Assembly (NCBI RefSeq): GCF_030272615.1
Contig: NC_081415.1
Coordinates: 379,097,392-379,161,391, forward strand
From: Cryptomeria japonica
Lineage: Eukaryota; Streptophyta; Pinopsida; Cupressales; Cupressaceae
Length of the DNA stretch: 64,000 nt
Direction of reading: 5' to 3'
Under the pieces are notes generated by a model. It searched no databases. It saw nothing but the letters and a program-made list of their open reading frames with translations, and had not been told where the DNA came from. Positions 10,880 through 24,141 of the stretch are shown here, in pieces; position 1 is the stretch's first letter; every line of letters begins with the position of its first letter. The position numbers and the translations under genes were made by a program.

Positions 10880-12953
10880 ATTTCAAAAATTTTGAAATTT
10901 CCAAAGGACAAAGTCAATAGGTGATTATTGGTTTAGGAAGATGTTCTTTGTTTATTTTATCACTATTGTTTGTTCATTGTGATAAAGTGTCTCTTTGTTG
11001 AAAAGCACATCTTCGCAAAATTTCTCCGTCAAAGTCTGTACCGCAGCCACTTAAGTAGTGACGAAAATGGTGTAGGAATGTCCTATGTTTTAATAAGATC
11101 TTGCAATTGATATACAAGAATCTTATTCTTTTCTAAGTAGCTTTGTAACTGGGTTTTCATTTCTTAAGGCGATACTTAAAAGTCATATAAGCATTTGACA
11201 ATTTACAAGTTTGTTTGATTCCAATGTTGGTGTAATTCTGATTTTGATATAACCTAGGTTCAAAATAGGAAATATATATCCAAGATTATGAACATAGGTT
11301 AACTTGATCAAGCTTCGTGATAGAGGATTCGATTATCTTGATGAGAGACTTGACAATGATGTTGATCTTTTGCACTTAGGATGTTTGAATCAATAGCTTG
11401 TTCAATGTTTATGCTTATAGAAACCTTTCGGGAATAGCCTATTGGATTAGTGACCCAGTTGTTGAACTAGTTTGAAAATGTGTGATGGTTTAGAGACAAA
11501 TCTACTCAAGAAGTGTTTTGATACTGATGTTTTGACACTTTAGTTTGATATGGTGTTCAAATGTTGGAAAGCCTTTGTACTACCCTTTTGATCAAATTTT
11601 TTGGCAATTGGTTGGATTTTTGCTCACTCGTAGATACTGATTTTCTTCAATTTTTGACCATTTGGAACACATTATAGACATAAAAGACACAATGTTTTAA
11701 GAAACAAAATGCAAAAGCAAGTACAAATCTTATGGCAAGCTGAGGCAATAATTGTTGAATCTCACATGGGGTTTCCCCCAAGACTATGCTATTCAAAGCG
11801 GATATTTAGATGCTTGACCCCACTGCTCCACCCTCAGCACTCACTTCTCCGAGGCAGCCAAGCACCAGTTTCCATGAAAACTCCCCATGGCAAACTTTAT
11901 ATCTCTACTAAGAACCATATGTGTGTGAGCCACTTCAGAGGTCTGACCTCCTGCGCCAACAACTAGAAGGATTTTGGCAACTAGTAGAAGTGGTTTTTAG
12001 TAAAGGCTTCCAGTCATGTGGCCATACATGCGACACTTTCAGCTCTGTAAATACAGAAGGTTCCCGCCTATAGAGCTTACACTCCATAGGGTTTATGGGG
12101 AAACATAGTGTTGGTATGAACTTATCAGCACATGTTGTTTGGGACTTTCATCACAAACATGATTTATTTAGAGTGGATTGGAAGGACTCGGTATTAGCCC
12201 ATTTCCACTTTAGGTCATTCCCCTCTCATTGGCCCCCTCAAGGCAACTCGGGAAGGTAGGCCCTCTAAAAGTTATACATAAAATAAAGTAGGTCTGGTTT
12301 TTTGATCACCGTATGATGGTTAGAGAATACTTACCTACTACTTCATCAAGAATAGAAAACACAAATTTATTTTAACCTTTTAAAGTCTATGTGAAACTAT
12401 TTTAAAGAAGTCACTCAAAATGCAAGTTGCATGCTGGCAATTTATCCCCTTAGTTAAACTAAATGAGCAAGACATGATGTGTTAATTTCCAAAATAGAGC
12501 TCTAAACTTACTAGGTGAGGAAATGCATAAAATTTGCTTTAAACACAATCTTGCACATGCATGTTAGTAGCTTCAAAAATTTAAGCTCTGGGACATTCGG
12601 ACCTGCAAGGAAATTCTGTCAGTTACAAATAAAAGCATTGTCTTAACAAATGCACTCTCTTTCACCTCAAAAGCGCTAATCTTCAAAGCAAAAGTGCTAA
12701 CCTGCACTACAAAAGCACTTCTCTATGGACTAAGAAGCGATAATTTTCCAAGAAAAGTGCTAACCTAAAGATTAAATGCGTGGATTCTCAGACAAAAACG
12801 CTAACCTACATGAAAGATGTGCTAACCTGGAGGACATATGCACTAACCTATCAAACAAAAGAGATGTCAAAATTCACACATGCATGAATCTACATTACAA
12901 ATGCGTTAAATTTGTTTTTTCAAGAATATTAAAAGTATATGCAAGGTCTTGTA
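10880..12953 (-). other. G2 untranslated leader
   Basis: About 2 kb without supportable coding sequence. The segment 12170-12300 shares the 'GTGGATTGGA...TCATTCCCCTCTCA' block with the G1 leader. The portion next to the primer site contains the short repeats listed separately. Confidence 0.55.
12660..12850. repeat. Degenerate short repeats (AAAAGYGCTAACCT) in G2 leader
   Basis: At least seven loosely spaced variants of AAAAGTGCTAACCT / AAAAGCGCTAATC occur in 190 bp, spaced roughly 20-30 bp, just upstream (in element sense, downstream) of the primer site. The position corresponds to the GTACGAC-rich stretch of G1. Confidence 0.6.
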
Positions 12954-12971
12954 GCCCCACGGTGGGTGCCA
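12954..12971 (-). other. G2 primer-binding site (tRNA-Lys type)
   Basis: GCCCCACGGTGGGTGCCA, three bases from the LTR. It differs at one position from the 3' end of plant tRNA-Lys including CCA. Confidence 0.8.
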
Positions 12972-12974
12972 AAA

Positions 12975-14111
12975 TGTGTCGACATGATTTTCATCCTCAA
13001 AATGCTATTTGGAACATGTTAATTTCACAAAATACCAATTGAAATGCTACAGGAAATCCAAACTCAACCAATGAAACTACATGAAATACATGTGAAATAA
13101 AAATACTATTATTACCTTCATGGTTTATGTCTCATTGTGTCCTAACTCCACTATTCTTGGTTGGAAATGGTGTGCTCTCAGACAAGCACTGCTAGCTTCC
13201 AAGATGGCATATGAAGAATAGAATGATAACTGATAGTTCACTAATCGTATGATATGCAATGCTAAATGACTATGCTAAATGATTATGCTATTTGCTTCAA
13301 GATTAAAACTCATGGATCCATAAGTTTTCACAAATGATTAGCTTACAAATTCACTTGAAGTCTAACTTGAAGACTAACTCTCTCTCAACTAAAACTCTTG
13401 ATTTTATAGAATTTGAGAGGATAAAATGATGTGGCCTGGATCAATGGTCATGATCAAATCTACAGATTTGGATGGTTGTGAGCAAAGGTGAAGGTTAAGA
13501 GAAAGGGGGAAGGAGAAGATAAGTGTCACTCATCTCACCTTGACTGGGCTGCTGACTGAGGGAATCTAGGGATGGTTGGAGAAAATTTAGGCATGAGAGG
13601 ACAAGTGGACTCAAGTCTTTCCTAAGATGTAGGGATGTTGGAGAGAATATAGAAGGAGGTTATGAAATATGTGTATGTACGCAATATTTCATTAAATTTG
13701 GAGGTTGGAGAAAATGATGAATTAATATTTAAGAAAAATTAATTTCCTTAGCCACATGATGGATGAGTTGGCAAAGGGAAAATGAAGTGGAGATGGAAGG
13801 ATGAGTTGGAAAAGGGATTAAATAATTTAGAAATTATTTAATATTTGAGACTATAGGATAGAATATTAACCATTAGATATTAGATATTTAATTGATTGAA
13901 GGAGATAATTAAATATTGGATATTTAATTAATTAGAGGAATAGAATAAATTAATTAATTAATAAAATATTTCAATTAAATTAATTAATAGAAAGACACGA
14001 AAATGAATTAAATAAATTAATCTTTTCAAATTAACTATTTAATAGAAGAATAATATTAAATAAATATTAAATATTTATTTAATTGCTCATAGCCATTTTT
14101 ATGTGTATATA
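12975..14111 (-). repeat. G2 5' LTR, 1137 bp
   Basis: Begins TGTGTCGACATG next to the primer site and ends in ATTTTTATGTGTATATA, clearly related to the G1 terminus but with the final CA changed to TA. The distal third is AT-rich (TTAATTAATTAA runs), as in G1. A TATAAAAT motif on the minus strand at 13401-13408 is a plausible promoter. Confidence 0.75.
13401..13408 (-). promoter_or_regulatory. Putative TATA box of G2 LTR
   Basis: TATAAAAT on the minus strand, at a position comparable with the G1 motif. Prediction only. Confidence 0.35.
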
Positions 14112-15147
14112 GTCCAAATGAGATGCGGTTTGAAAGAAAGAAAGATGATCAAGTCTTCAAGTATAATCCAACTCCACAAGATCCAGCGAGCCAAAAATGA
14201 GACACACAGAAAGGAAAACTAAAACTGCAAACAGAAAACAAAACATAAAAGAAAATGCTTTTGGTTGATGCAAGATTGTTATGAACCGGGAATGCTCCTG
14301 CATCACTTTCCTCCAAACATTGGAATACAAAATCTCCTAAGGAAGTGATTTACTTTGACTAACTCTTGTTAAATAGATTCAAGGAATACTCTTAAGGTTG
14401 CTATTCCTTTGCTGCCATGAAGAGGAGATGAGGTAAATGTGATAAAATGATCAACTAAGCTAGGGAGATGAATAAAAGTTATGATATAAACTGGAATAAC
14501 AGATCAATACATAAATAAATCTAAGATATAAATAGAACTAGAAATGAAATTTAGATTTGCACCTATCACCAAAAAGTGAGCTGAAATGAGTCAGGCTAGG
14601 GTGCTAGGTGTCTTGGTCCCTATTGTTGAATTGACCTAGAACTCTGGAATCTGTTGACTGAGACCCTGATATGCAAAACTGCCAAAAGAAGCCAGAAAAC
14701 TTAGAGGACCGGGGCATTGGGTGCCTTGGTCATAAGAAACTAAGGCCTTCCTCTGATTCTAGACATATGCTTGCTAATTTTGTCTTTCTAAAAGTCCATA
14801 GCTTTGTCGAAATCCTGTTGATGTACCTGTAAGATGGAATATGGTGTATGGGTGGCTATATAGGGTTTTTCCTTAGTCATACCCCTTGTTTTGGTGATTT
14901 CCTCCTCACAAATAAATAATAAAGTATTGAAAAGTGTGTGTGCCCTGGAATATCATGTGTTTGTAAGATCCTAATGAGCTAGAATTTAAATTAGAGTTCT
15001 ACCTTATGTATTGAGTATAAACCCTAAATGAACATAATGTGAATGAGAATGCTTCAAATAATAAATACAATAATGGATTAAAAAAAGGAATGTAAATCTG
15101 AAAACAAGTGTTTTGAAATTCATATAGAGATATGGAAATAACATGAT
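14112..15147. other. Unassigned sequence between G2 and a solo LTR
   Basis: About 1 kb with no ORF above 60 codons that looks coding and no motif I recognise. It flanks G2 and was later hit by the solo LTR at 15148. It may be the non-coding part of an older element. Confidence 0.4.
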
Positions 15148-16342
15148 TGTTACTATTTACTAAGTTGTCATTAGTTTTATGTTCAAAGTCATCCTATATA
15201 CCCTAGTCAGTTAATACTACAGAAAGATTTAGTCGGTAAGCACTAAGGGTGTCGGTTACAGAAGAAAGGCTAGTCACCGAGATGATATATACCAAGTTGT
15301 CTACCAAGTAAATTTCCTATGTCCATCGAGTAGCAAAGAAGGTACATCAAGTTAATCTGAACCGAGTGGAAACTTGTTACCAGATTCAATGAACCTGGAC
15401 ACATATGTGGAAACGTGTTACAATATTCAAGCACAGGGAACCGTTATTTCATAGGGAATTGTACTTGAAGATTTTGTATGATTTTGAGGAAGTTTATCCA
15501 ATGAAATAATTTCTATGTTTATTCATTCGATAAAACATCTTTGTATAATCGATGTATGAACAAGATCATCGCCTTAGAGATCTATATAAAGAGTGATTTG
15601 AGTATCTAAGAATAAGAAGAGAAAAACATGGTGAGTTGAAGATAAAATCTTGTGAAAAGATAAGATGTGATGATTGAACAGAGGTATTCAAAGGTCACCG
15701 AGAAGATTTTCAGAAAACAGTTTAAGGGACAGAGAATACAGAAGAGGTCACCAAGTTGATCTATCAATTACCGAGGTATGCTATGAGCATGGTAATTTCA
15801 TATTGAGCACATAGAGTCTTCTATAACATTTCAGATGTAAAGTTGCAGATATTTTGTAAAATGTTTTGATTGAATTATTTTGAGTTATGTTAGAAACCTT
15901 TAACATGGTAAAAGACTCTAACATGGTCTATAAATTGTAAAGCCTCTAACAAGGTACAACATTTTGTAAAAGTGTTTGTAAAAATCCTTTAGCAAGGTAG
16001 ATCTAAAGATCTTGATACTCCTAACAGGGTAAGCTATCACAAATAGCTAAACATGTATATCTAACTGAGCAACCTTTATTATTGCAGTAGTGAAGTTGTG
16101 GGTGCCATCCCCACCGTAGTTTTTTCTCTCTAACCAAGAGTTTCTGTGTAACCAAAATCTTTGTGTTATGGAGTGAAATGTGTATGGATGTAATTTCTAT
16201 GATTGTGTTTTGGCTTTATATATTATGAGATCAACTATATATAGTTTATGTTTATCAGTAAGATTGTTTTTAAAGAAAAGTTTTGAAGTACTGATTCACC
16301 CCTCCCCTCTCAGTACATTAGCTTTCATTGTTGAATCTAACA
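15148..16342 (+). repeat. Solo copia-type LTR S1, 1195 bp
   Basis: Starts TGTTACTATT and ends GAATCTAACA, flanked on both sides by the 5-bp duplication ATGAT (15143-15147 and 16343-16347). No internal region or second LTR adjoins it, so it is a recombination remnant. It carries the family hallmarks seen in the other copia LTRs: CCCACCGTAGTTTTTTC near 16110 and CACCCCTCCCCTCTCAGT near 16300. Confidence 0.9.
15593..15600 (+). promoter_or_regulatory. Putative TATA box of solo LTR S1
   Basis: TATATAAA, preceded by a short GC-containing stretch, about 445 bp into the LTR. Typical LTR core promoter position. Confidence 0.45.
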
Positions 16343-16347
16343 ATGAT

Positions 16348-18004
16348 ATCATACCAAACCCTAAGGGAGAGGTACAATCCAATCAACTGTCGATGATGAT
16401 CTCCTCATATTCTTTGATATCTCCAAATCTTCAATTGATGATGAAAATGGTTGATGAAGACTTGATAGATGCTTGATTTGTTCATTAAGACTTCACATAA
16501 CCTGTACTTTCACTTCATAAGAGGCTCCTTCAATTACTAGCATTGGATCCTTCAAATGAGGAAAGAAAAGGCTATATGCATGAAACCCTAACCTTTTTTT
16601 TTAAGCATAGGCTGACCTAGAATTGATAGAATTTGACACAAAGTTGGATTTAAACATTATAATACTGCCAATACAAGATCCCAAAATTCAAGGAGAAAAC
16701 ATTGGGACTGATGTGAATCACATTGGTCCAGTCAAATTTTTTCCAAATTTTTGGGGATGCAAGGCATCATGATTACAAAGTCAATCCTAGCTCGGTGCAA
16801 TGATTCAAGGTGTTTAGATATGCAAAATTAGTCCTTGAAGGTCGAAATAGGACTTAATTAGGGTTTTTAATGAATTGATTAATTAAAAAGATAAAATAAA
16901 AAGGGGCACACTTAGGATTAAGGGCCCAATTTTATGATGTGTAGAGTGATAAAAGAGGACTTTAGATTTAATTAAATTAATTAATTAAATTCTTAAAGGG
17001 AATTTAAAACCCAAAATGCAACACACTAAGGTGGGTGCTAACCTAATCGTTGAATTGTACCATCCAATTAAGGGTTTACAATTTATGATGCTACAAGGAG
17101 AAATCAAGTCTATTACAAAGGGTTATGAAATTTTGATTTGGTGTGACTTTGATAGAAAAGTTTCTAGCTTAGAGTTAGAGTAATATCACAACGAATGAAT
17201 ATATATTTTTGGTACCAATGTGAATTAGTTTTCTAAGCAAATTGATAAAAATGTTGAAATATATTCTCCATGTTGTACTCTTGAATTTCATATGAATCAA
17301 TAACATCAAGGGTATTTGCAATGGAATTAAATAATTTATGCAAATTGTTGTAAATATAAAGAAGTGATATGGATCTATAAGCAGGATTATGCCGCAAAGT
17401 AAGTGGCTAGATTAATGTTGGACATTAGTTTTAAAGGGACACTAATTTAAAGTAATATGTTTCTACAATTACATTCATGATCAAATATTTGACTCCATAC
17501 CCTAGGGATTATGCACCTATCAAATCATCTTTACTTTTGTGTTGTAGGAGTAAGTTATATTGAGAACATGTTCTCAGTTGTTGGTCAATTATGTGATAAG
17601 CTCATAATGGATCCAATTTAGGGTTTAGATATGCTTTCCTTAGTAAATTTTAAATGAGAACCATCTGCTTTAAATACAATATCTATTTTACATTTGAAGA
17701 AAATATTACGATATTGTAAGGGAAACCCACCTTGGTCCTATAGAGCTAGAAGTGTAGAGGATATCATTATTTGATTAAATCCTATTCCTTTAGCATTGAT
17801 CTATGGAATCTATTGATTGAAAATTGGCTAGTTCATAGTAATTCCTAAGTAATTAGTTGGAAACACCAATATATGGTACCCTTGAAAGATGTGTTACAAT
17901 TGACCATGACTATTGAAGGTATGCTCAAAGATGTTTGTAGGGTGATGGTAAATGAAGATGAAATGGATTATAAGATGGAATGGGGTAAAGATTTATAAAA
18001 AGTA
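16348..18004. other. Unassigned degenerate sequence left of N1
   Basis: No supportable gene. 16900-17050 has AT-rich TTAATTAATTAA runs like a gypsy LTR. The rest is featureless. It ends in the AAGTA duplication of N1 and continues at 25069, where H-like sequence is found, so it may be part of H. Confidence 0.35.
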
Positions 18005-18947
18005 TGTTGGAATTAGGGATCACTAAGAGGGGGGGTGAATTAGTGATCTACCAGAGATTAAAGCCGCAAAATTATTCTTTATCCATCGGCTAGTTATGCA
18101 TAGAAAATATGAACACAAACATGAAACAATAAAAACACAAATCCAGAACACCAAAATTTTAATGTGGAAATATGAAAAGGGAAAAACCACGGTGGGGCTG
18201 GAACCCACAATATTCATATACTATGGCCAGGAGTACATAAATATTACATAGAGGGGAATGCACTTGCATTCAAGATCACTTCTTAGAGCTCACTGCTCAA
18301 ATTAAAATACTCAGAGGGATACAACCCTCGAGGAAGTCTCACTGACTTACAATTGATTACAATAGAAATGTACAATGAAAAGAACTCTTAGAAAGTATCT
18401 AACCATGGCAAGATGAGTTTCAGTTAGGCTCAAAATTATTGATTGTCTCTTCTCTACTAATCACCCTATTTTGGTCTCAGTCAGCTATCGGTTGATCTAA
18501 AAGAAAAATGGGCATGTGAAACTGCACTCGGTCGCACCAAAAATAATCGCTACACACATAACACACCAAAAATCAACCGCCACAATGATCTTATATATCC
18601 GATCTCAACACAAAAATAATGTCCATCAAGTTAGCTCCAATCTCGAAGACACCATAGCACTAGACTAAAATAGTATAGCAACACGCTTCCAGTAGGTCTT
18701 ACCAAACACCGATATCATAAAAATAATCACCACAAACACCAAAATCACCAGAGATCATTCTGGATCAAAGCATTATTGAGATATTTTGTTTTACCCTGTT
18801 ATACCGGTTACCTCCATTTTTTAGATAAGTTAAGTCACAACTGCCAAATCAAACTACCATGAAGAGTTGACATCAATGACAACCCTAAACAAATAATCAA
18901 CCACCAAAAGTCATCTGAGATCACTGGATGAGTGTTAATTTCCAACA
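18005..18947 (-). repeat. N1 3' LTR, 943 bp
   Basis: TGTTGGAATT...TTTCCAACA. In plus-strand reading the start carries AGAGGGGGGGTGAATTAGTG (the U5 CACCCCCCCTCT motif), then GGAAAAACCACGGTGGGG. Closely similar to 24142-25068. Confidence 0.9.
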
Positions 18948-18962
18948 ATCTCCCCTTTTGGC
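18948..18962 (-). other. N1 polypurine tract
   Basis: ATCTCCCCTTTTGGC directly abuts the LTR; the minus strand reads GCCAAAAGGGGAGAT, the same sequence class as in C1, C2, C3 and N2. Confidence 0.8.
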
Positions 18963-19264
18963 ATTGATGGCAACACCTATGAAAAATAGCTATGCACTAA
19001 ATTTTGTACAACCGGATGAAATAATAATGAAAGAATAAAGGAATACAAGAATTATAAGAATTCCAAGGCTACCCCTTAGATCATGAATCTAGAATACACC
19101 AGGCTATACACTCCATACATACAATCTATACACTGGACATTTTTACCTCATCTCTCTCCCTATACATTTTTCACCGCATCTCTCCCCCTTTGACAACAAT
19201 GCCAAAGATAGGGTGTCCATCAAGATTTGTTGTACATATATACACATTTACTGGATGATTAAAT

Positions 19265-22200
19265 CTATACATGCTTCAATATGTCTGCATAAGCTATCTT
19301 AAGGAACCCAAGGTATGTGTTCCAACCTGCTCGCAACTTCTCCAAAATTGAAACAAAACCATTCAAAACATAGGCATGAAACTCTATAGAAGCAATCTCA
19401 GTAGGAGTCTCCTGAGACATGTTCTGAATACAGTCCATTTTATGATACAGTAAGGTGTCCATTTGGGGACCAATTAGGTTCTGAAGTTCACCTGTTTCCT
19501 GGATTATCCTCTCCTTCTCCTTTTCAAAATTTCTAATTTGCTCAGTGATATTCAAAATTGGTTGTGGGATCATATGCCTGAGAAATCTGAGTTAACTGTC
19601 CTTTACAATTCTTTATTTTCTTGTCTATATCAGTAGTAAAATTGGTCAAAATTAGACAAGACTTGTATATTTAACCAACTTCTACCAAGGCCTCATCAAT
19701 CAGTTTTAGCTCTTTATCTAATTGGGCCTTATCATTATTGATCATTTGCAAAAATGTTTGAGTTTTAGAATCCTTAAACTTTTCCATAGCTTACCAGGCT
19801 AATGCTTTAGATAAAGAATCAAATTTGGTGTATATATGATCAATTAAATTCTGAAGCTTACCGGATGAACTAGTGTAGCTACACTTCCAGTACTACTTGT
19901 CCCAAAACTTTAACTGATTTTTCAATAAGTTTCTTCTCCTCTGATTTTGATTGGGCTAACTCTTGACTGGCTTGCGCCTAAAGACAAGCAACAGTTATCA
20001 TTCTCTTTGTCAGAGACATTTGATTGAATGGTTTATCAAAATTGATGTTGAATTGTGGAAAACTTGGGCTTTGGGTTTTGGTAGTGTCAATTGCCACAAT
20101 CACCGGAGCTTCCATACTCTTACCCTTATCTTTGTCCTTATCCTTATCTAGTTCAACCTGTTTCTCCTCTACTTTATTCTCACCCTCAATAGGTCTGGAT
20201 TTTACCTCTATAGGTGCCTCTTATGCATCGGTGTCACCACTTGGTGCACCGTCCCCTACCTCTGTTGGTTTTTCATTATCTTTTGTAGGCTCATCTTCAA
20301 CAAAATCCAAAACTTGTTGTTCACCAATGTCTTGAGTGTCCTCATTTTTATATACAATATCTTCCAAAGGGTTATCTGACTGAGTGACATTATTTGGAGT
20401 GTTAGTATCTACAAGCCGGTTCTTAGTAAGAAATTTTTTTCATATTTTATTGGTTTCTCTCCTTATTTCCTCAACTCTACCAACCATCAAACTATTAACC
20501 CTATGCTTTCTTCGGAATTCATTTTTATTTGCTAGCTAAATTAATCTATTAATCTATCAATTTCTTCTATGGTGAACTGGTGCACTGATTGACCAGTTCA
20601 CTCTCCTTTATTTCCCTATCCATTTGGCTAGTTGATTTTCTCCTAGCATCAATTAAACTATACAATTCTTTGGGAAGATATTTTTCCAATTCCATCAATG
20701 CCTTGCTAAATACATCCATATACAAAATTACTGCTTCTTCTATTTTCCTATGATCTTTATCATCCATATTTACATAATATACAAATATATTCTTTAAATT
20801 TTCATCTTTAATAATCTCATCAATTATTTATTGTGTAGATAATGGAGGAATAATATGGTACTCTATTTTTGAAGATTTCATCTTACTGGATTATATGGCT
20901 TCATCAAGATCTTATTTTATCTTCTTCCCTTTCTTAGCCTGGCCTACTGATTCAAGTTTAAATCTTACCTTCTTCTTCTTGTGCTCACCCTTGTCACCAC
21001 CAAATTGGGGTTTCTAGATTACCCTAGCAAATTCTCCTTTCTTTGGTGCCTTGTGAGTATCTAAGTCAGATTCAGTTTTTGACTGCACCAGAGTGACCAC
21101 CACATATTTTGTCTGGATCTTCTTCTTCTTTGTAAGAACACCTTTTCCCTTTGTAGGTATACAAGAGAGTTCAGCTTCAGCTGTAGGTGTCTTCATCGTA
21201 GCGAGAGAAGGTCATGTTACCTTTATCTTAACAAGAGTAGATGTAATCTTCTATTTTTTTTCCTTCTCAACTACATCCCTTATTGCCCTAGTAGCCCTCA
21301 CTTTCTCCCGGGGGTGGCCTCCTTCAATAATATCTTCTACTATCTTCGCCACCTTCCTCTTCCTTGCCGGTTTGGTAAATTTGGAGTGTAACTCCATTGA
21401 CTTCTCTTTACAGGTTCTGAACCTCTCCTCCTTGGTGTCTTCTAGAAAATTAAGCAAGTGTTGAGCATAAGCCTCCAAGGTAGCCTCATCGACTTTGTAT
21501 CCCATTGGCATTATCCAAACATTCATCTTTATCCGCCATAAAGCATATTGTCCCCTCATACTTCTTAACAATTTCCTTGGGGATATACACTCTTTGCTTC
21601 ATCTTCTCCTGAAATGTTTTGAAGAAATCCTACAAAGCAGCATTCTGATTGTCTTGGTTTCCAAGACTATCCAGTCCTTGCTTTATCTATTGTGCAACTG
21701 GTCTGTCATAGGCCCACTGGACTTTTCCAGTTCCGAGGATTTGATTCATGAAGTATAAGGAAAGACAGATAATCAAAGATCTAAATTTGAAAACATGTTT
21801 CTTATCCTGTTTAATTTTCTTTAAATTAATTAGCAACTCCTCTAGCAACACACTACACAGGTCATAGTGACCGTCTTCCTTGACCATCTTATAAGCTACG
21901 TGAATTGCGGTGTCAAAAACCAAATTTAATCTGTTGGATTGATACACCTTGTCTCCAATCACCATAACAGAAAACTTAATATCATCTTCCCTTATTGTCC
22001 TTATCTTCATTTATCTTCCATCAAATTCTACATAGGTTAACTTTTTCATGGTAGGGTTTGTAACCTTTTGTAACCTTGGCTTCTCACTATTTTGATGCAA
22101 ACAAGTAACAACTTTAATTGCTTTAGTAGTGATCTTGTAGGGTTTGTCCAACTAGATGAATTCAGTGTGGATCCTTCTTAGCATGTATCTAACACATTCC

Positions 22201-22547
22201 TTCTCATTGAAAGTCAAAAAGTTCACAAATTGGATGAAACCCTTCCTTTTCAGTTGTGCAATTTTTGGCTTAGGGTTGTTGATATCATCCATGATTTTGT
22301 CAGTATGTAGGTCAAAAATGTCTTCAGAGCTGATTTCTTCAATTTCACAATGGGTATAAGTTCGAACATCATCTACATGCAGAACACCATGTGGAATGAA
22401 AGAAAATGCACCAATCGGGTCATCCTACATGGACTTATAGGGGTGTTTCTTGAATATAGGATGGGTCATGTCCTTAACTTCAACTACCAATAGAGTAGAA
22501 ATGGAGGATGCAGATGTAATTTCAAAATCTTAGAAAATAAGACTCAT
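19265..22547 (-). pseudogene. N1 ORF2: long plant-mobile-domain-like protein, degenerate
   Basis: Start is taken at the ATG at 22547 after the zinc-knuckle ORF. The recoverable order is: an N-terminal region (GAFSFIPHGVLHVDDVRTYTH); a helical domain (RYMLRRIHTEF... then NRLNLVFDTAIHVAYKM and LLINLKKIKQDKKHVFKF at 21687-22010) related to N2 and to element P; a lysine-rich stretch near 21050-21350; a segment ELEKYLPKELYSLIDARRKS at 20567-20767; and a C-terminal coiled coil (19265-19573, ITEQIRNFEKEKERIIQETG). Full length would be about 1100 residues. The domain resembles the plant mobile domain class of transposon-associated proteins, but I cannot confirm the family. Many stops and frameshifts. 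Confidence 0.6.
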
Positions 22548-22909
22548 AAAAATGCCCTTCGATAAATACCTTAAACAATAGTCGGATGATCTAAATCGCT
22601 TCAGTAGATTGTTGTTATCTCTTTGATCACCTAGAAACTTTGATCGCTTTGATTATTAGCTTGAAAACACTATTCACAAAGTGAAGAATGATTCTTGTAT
22701 TTGCCCTTTTAACTTTGCAAACCCTAATTTCTCTTTGAAATAAATGCACCTCAAATATTCAACTGAATGCCCTGTCTAGCTACAAGATGTTGCAATCAAC
22801 CATTTGAGTTCTGGATATCAACTACCATCTATAATCCATTGACCACAGATCTCATCAAAGGGGTACTATAAGATTTGGATTGTTTTTCCTCCCCCTAAGG
22901 CCAAAAGCC

Positions 22910-24073
22910 CTAGTTACCGAATGAAGATCCTGCATCAAATTCAAGTACAGATCCATTATCTATTTTAGATTCATCCTTTCTCACCCACATCTTTTCATGC
23001 TTCTCTATGATATCTTCTACTGTCGCTTTACCCTTCTCATCTGATTTATTCTTGTCTACTAGAGACTGTTCTTGCTTCTGCAGTATTTTACAATGTGACC
23101 AGTTTTGTTGCATGCTCTACAAACAACATTATTCTTCATATGTTTGAAGTTCATTTGATTCTGCCTCATCCTGCACTAGTTAGAGATATGTCCAAACACT
23201 CCACAAGCATAGAATATTTTGTTCTAAAATTTATTAATCACAGCTCTACACACATTTGACTTGTGTCCAAAATTATTACATATGAAACATTGACCGGTAA
23301 AGGTAGAAGCATTGTTCATGTTGTTCATCATATTGTTATTGTTCATCATTCCATTATTCATCCTACTTTTGCACTGACTTGCCATATGACCAAATTTGTT
23401 GCAAATAAAACATCTACCATTAAATTTATGAGCATTAGGCTTTCTTACCAGAGAATTCTTATTCTTCTTATGATCAGGTTTAGTATTGCCTTGTCCAGAT
23501 CTGGAGGATTTGCCTTTCTCATATCCTAGACCTCACATATCCTTCCCATGTCTTTGACTTTCCAGCATCTCATCAAGTCATAACCTATCTTCATTGAATT
23601 TTTCTTTGTATTCATTGGTAGTAGCAAGTTCATCCCTCAAGGTAATAACCTATCTTTCAAGCTCTTGACCATTATTCCTTGATTGTGTCAGCTCAAGCTT
23701 CAAGTCTGAAGCATTCATCAGCTCTTTCCTTCAATGATTGTGCAAGATTCTCCTCATTCTTCTTCCAATCCTAAATCTTTTTAGTCAGTCTCATCACAAT
23801 CGATTGCATCTCATTCTTCAAAGTAGCATTCTCTCTTTCAAGTTTATCAACCTCATCAACTTTTTCCTGGTATTCCATGATCTGATCTTCTTTCTCCTTC
23901 AACTTGTCCATTAATTTCTTTGTCTTTTCTCTATAGATACTTGCTTGATCCTTCAACTCACTAATGAATTCATCAGCTTCATTCAGATTCTTCTTCAAGG
24001 TACAGACTTTACTTCTAGCAGCATCAAGATCCTTAAGTGCCACATTGAGTTGTCTCTAGAAATCGGAATCCAT
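22910..24073 (-). pseudogene. N1 ORF1: coiled coil plus four zinc knuckles (gag-like)
   Basis: Starts MDSDF at 24073, about 50 bases after the primer site, and runs into a long coiled coil (23771-24043, rich in Lys/Glu: LKDQASIYREKTKKLMDKLK). Four CCHC knuckles follow: CFICNKFGHMASQC, CFICNNFGHKSNVC, a damaged third (FYACGVFGHISN then a stop) and CRACNKTGHIVKYC. The acidic tail at 22910-23113 lies in another frame. The knuckles would bind element RNA as nucleocapsid does. No capsid-type UBN2 domain is visible, unlike the copia Gags of this window. Broken by at least four stops. Confidence 0.7.
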
Positions 24074-24126
24074 TGAATCAATCTCCCAGATCTTCCTCAA
24101 GCGGTTAAGCTTCCTCAGAGGAACTA

Positions 24127-24141
24127 GGCTCTAATATCAAT
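24127..24141 (-). other. N1 primer-binding site (tRNA-iMet type, decayed)
   Basis: GGCTCTAATATCAAT abuts the LTR; the minus strand reads ATTGATATTAGAGCC, two changes from the canonical ATTGGTATCAGAGCC. Confidence 0.75.

Larger units (their letters stand above)
8950..14111 (-). mobile_element. Ty3/gypsy element G2, 5' half (LTR, leader, gag)
   Basis: Minus-strand gypsy element with 5' LTR (12975-14111), tRNA-Lys-type primer site, leader and gag. The gag frame stops abruptly at 8950 exactly where the G1 LTR ends. The simplest reading is that G1 inserted here and the G2 pol lies left of the window. The family is related to G1 (same primer type, similar leader block, similar LTR termini) but the LTR bodies differ. 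Confidence 0.8.

Noticed and set aside
11709..11966. Plus-strand 85-codon ORF in the G2 leader
   Set aside because: Leader sequence with no recognisable motif; strand is opposite to the element and there is no support for coding.
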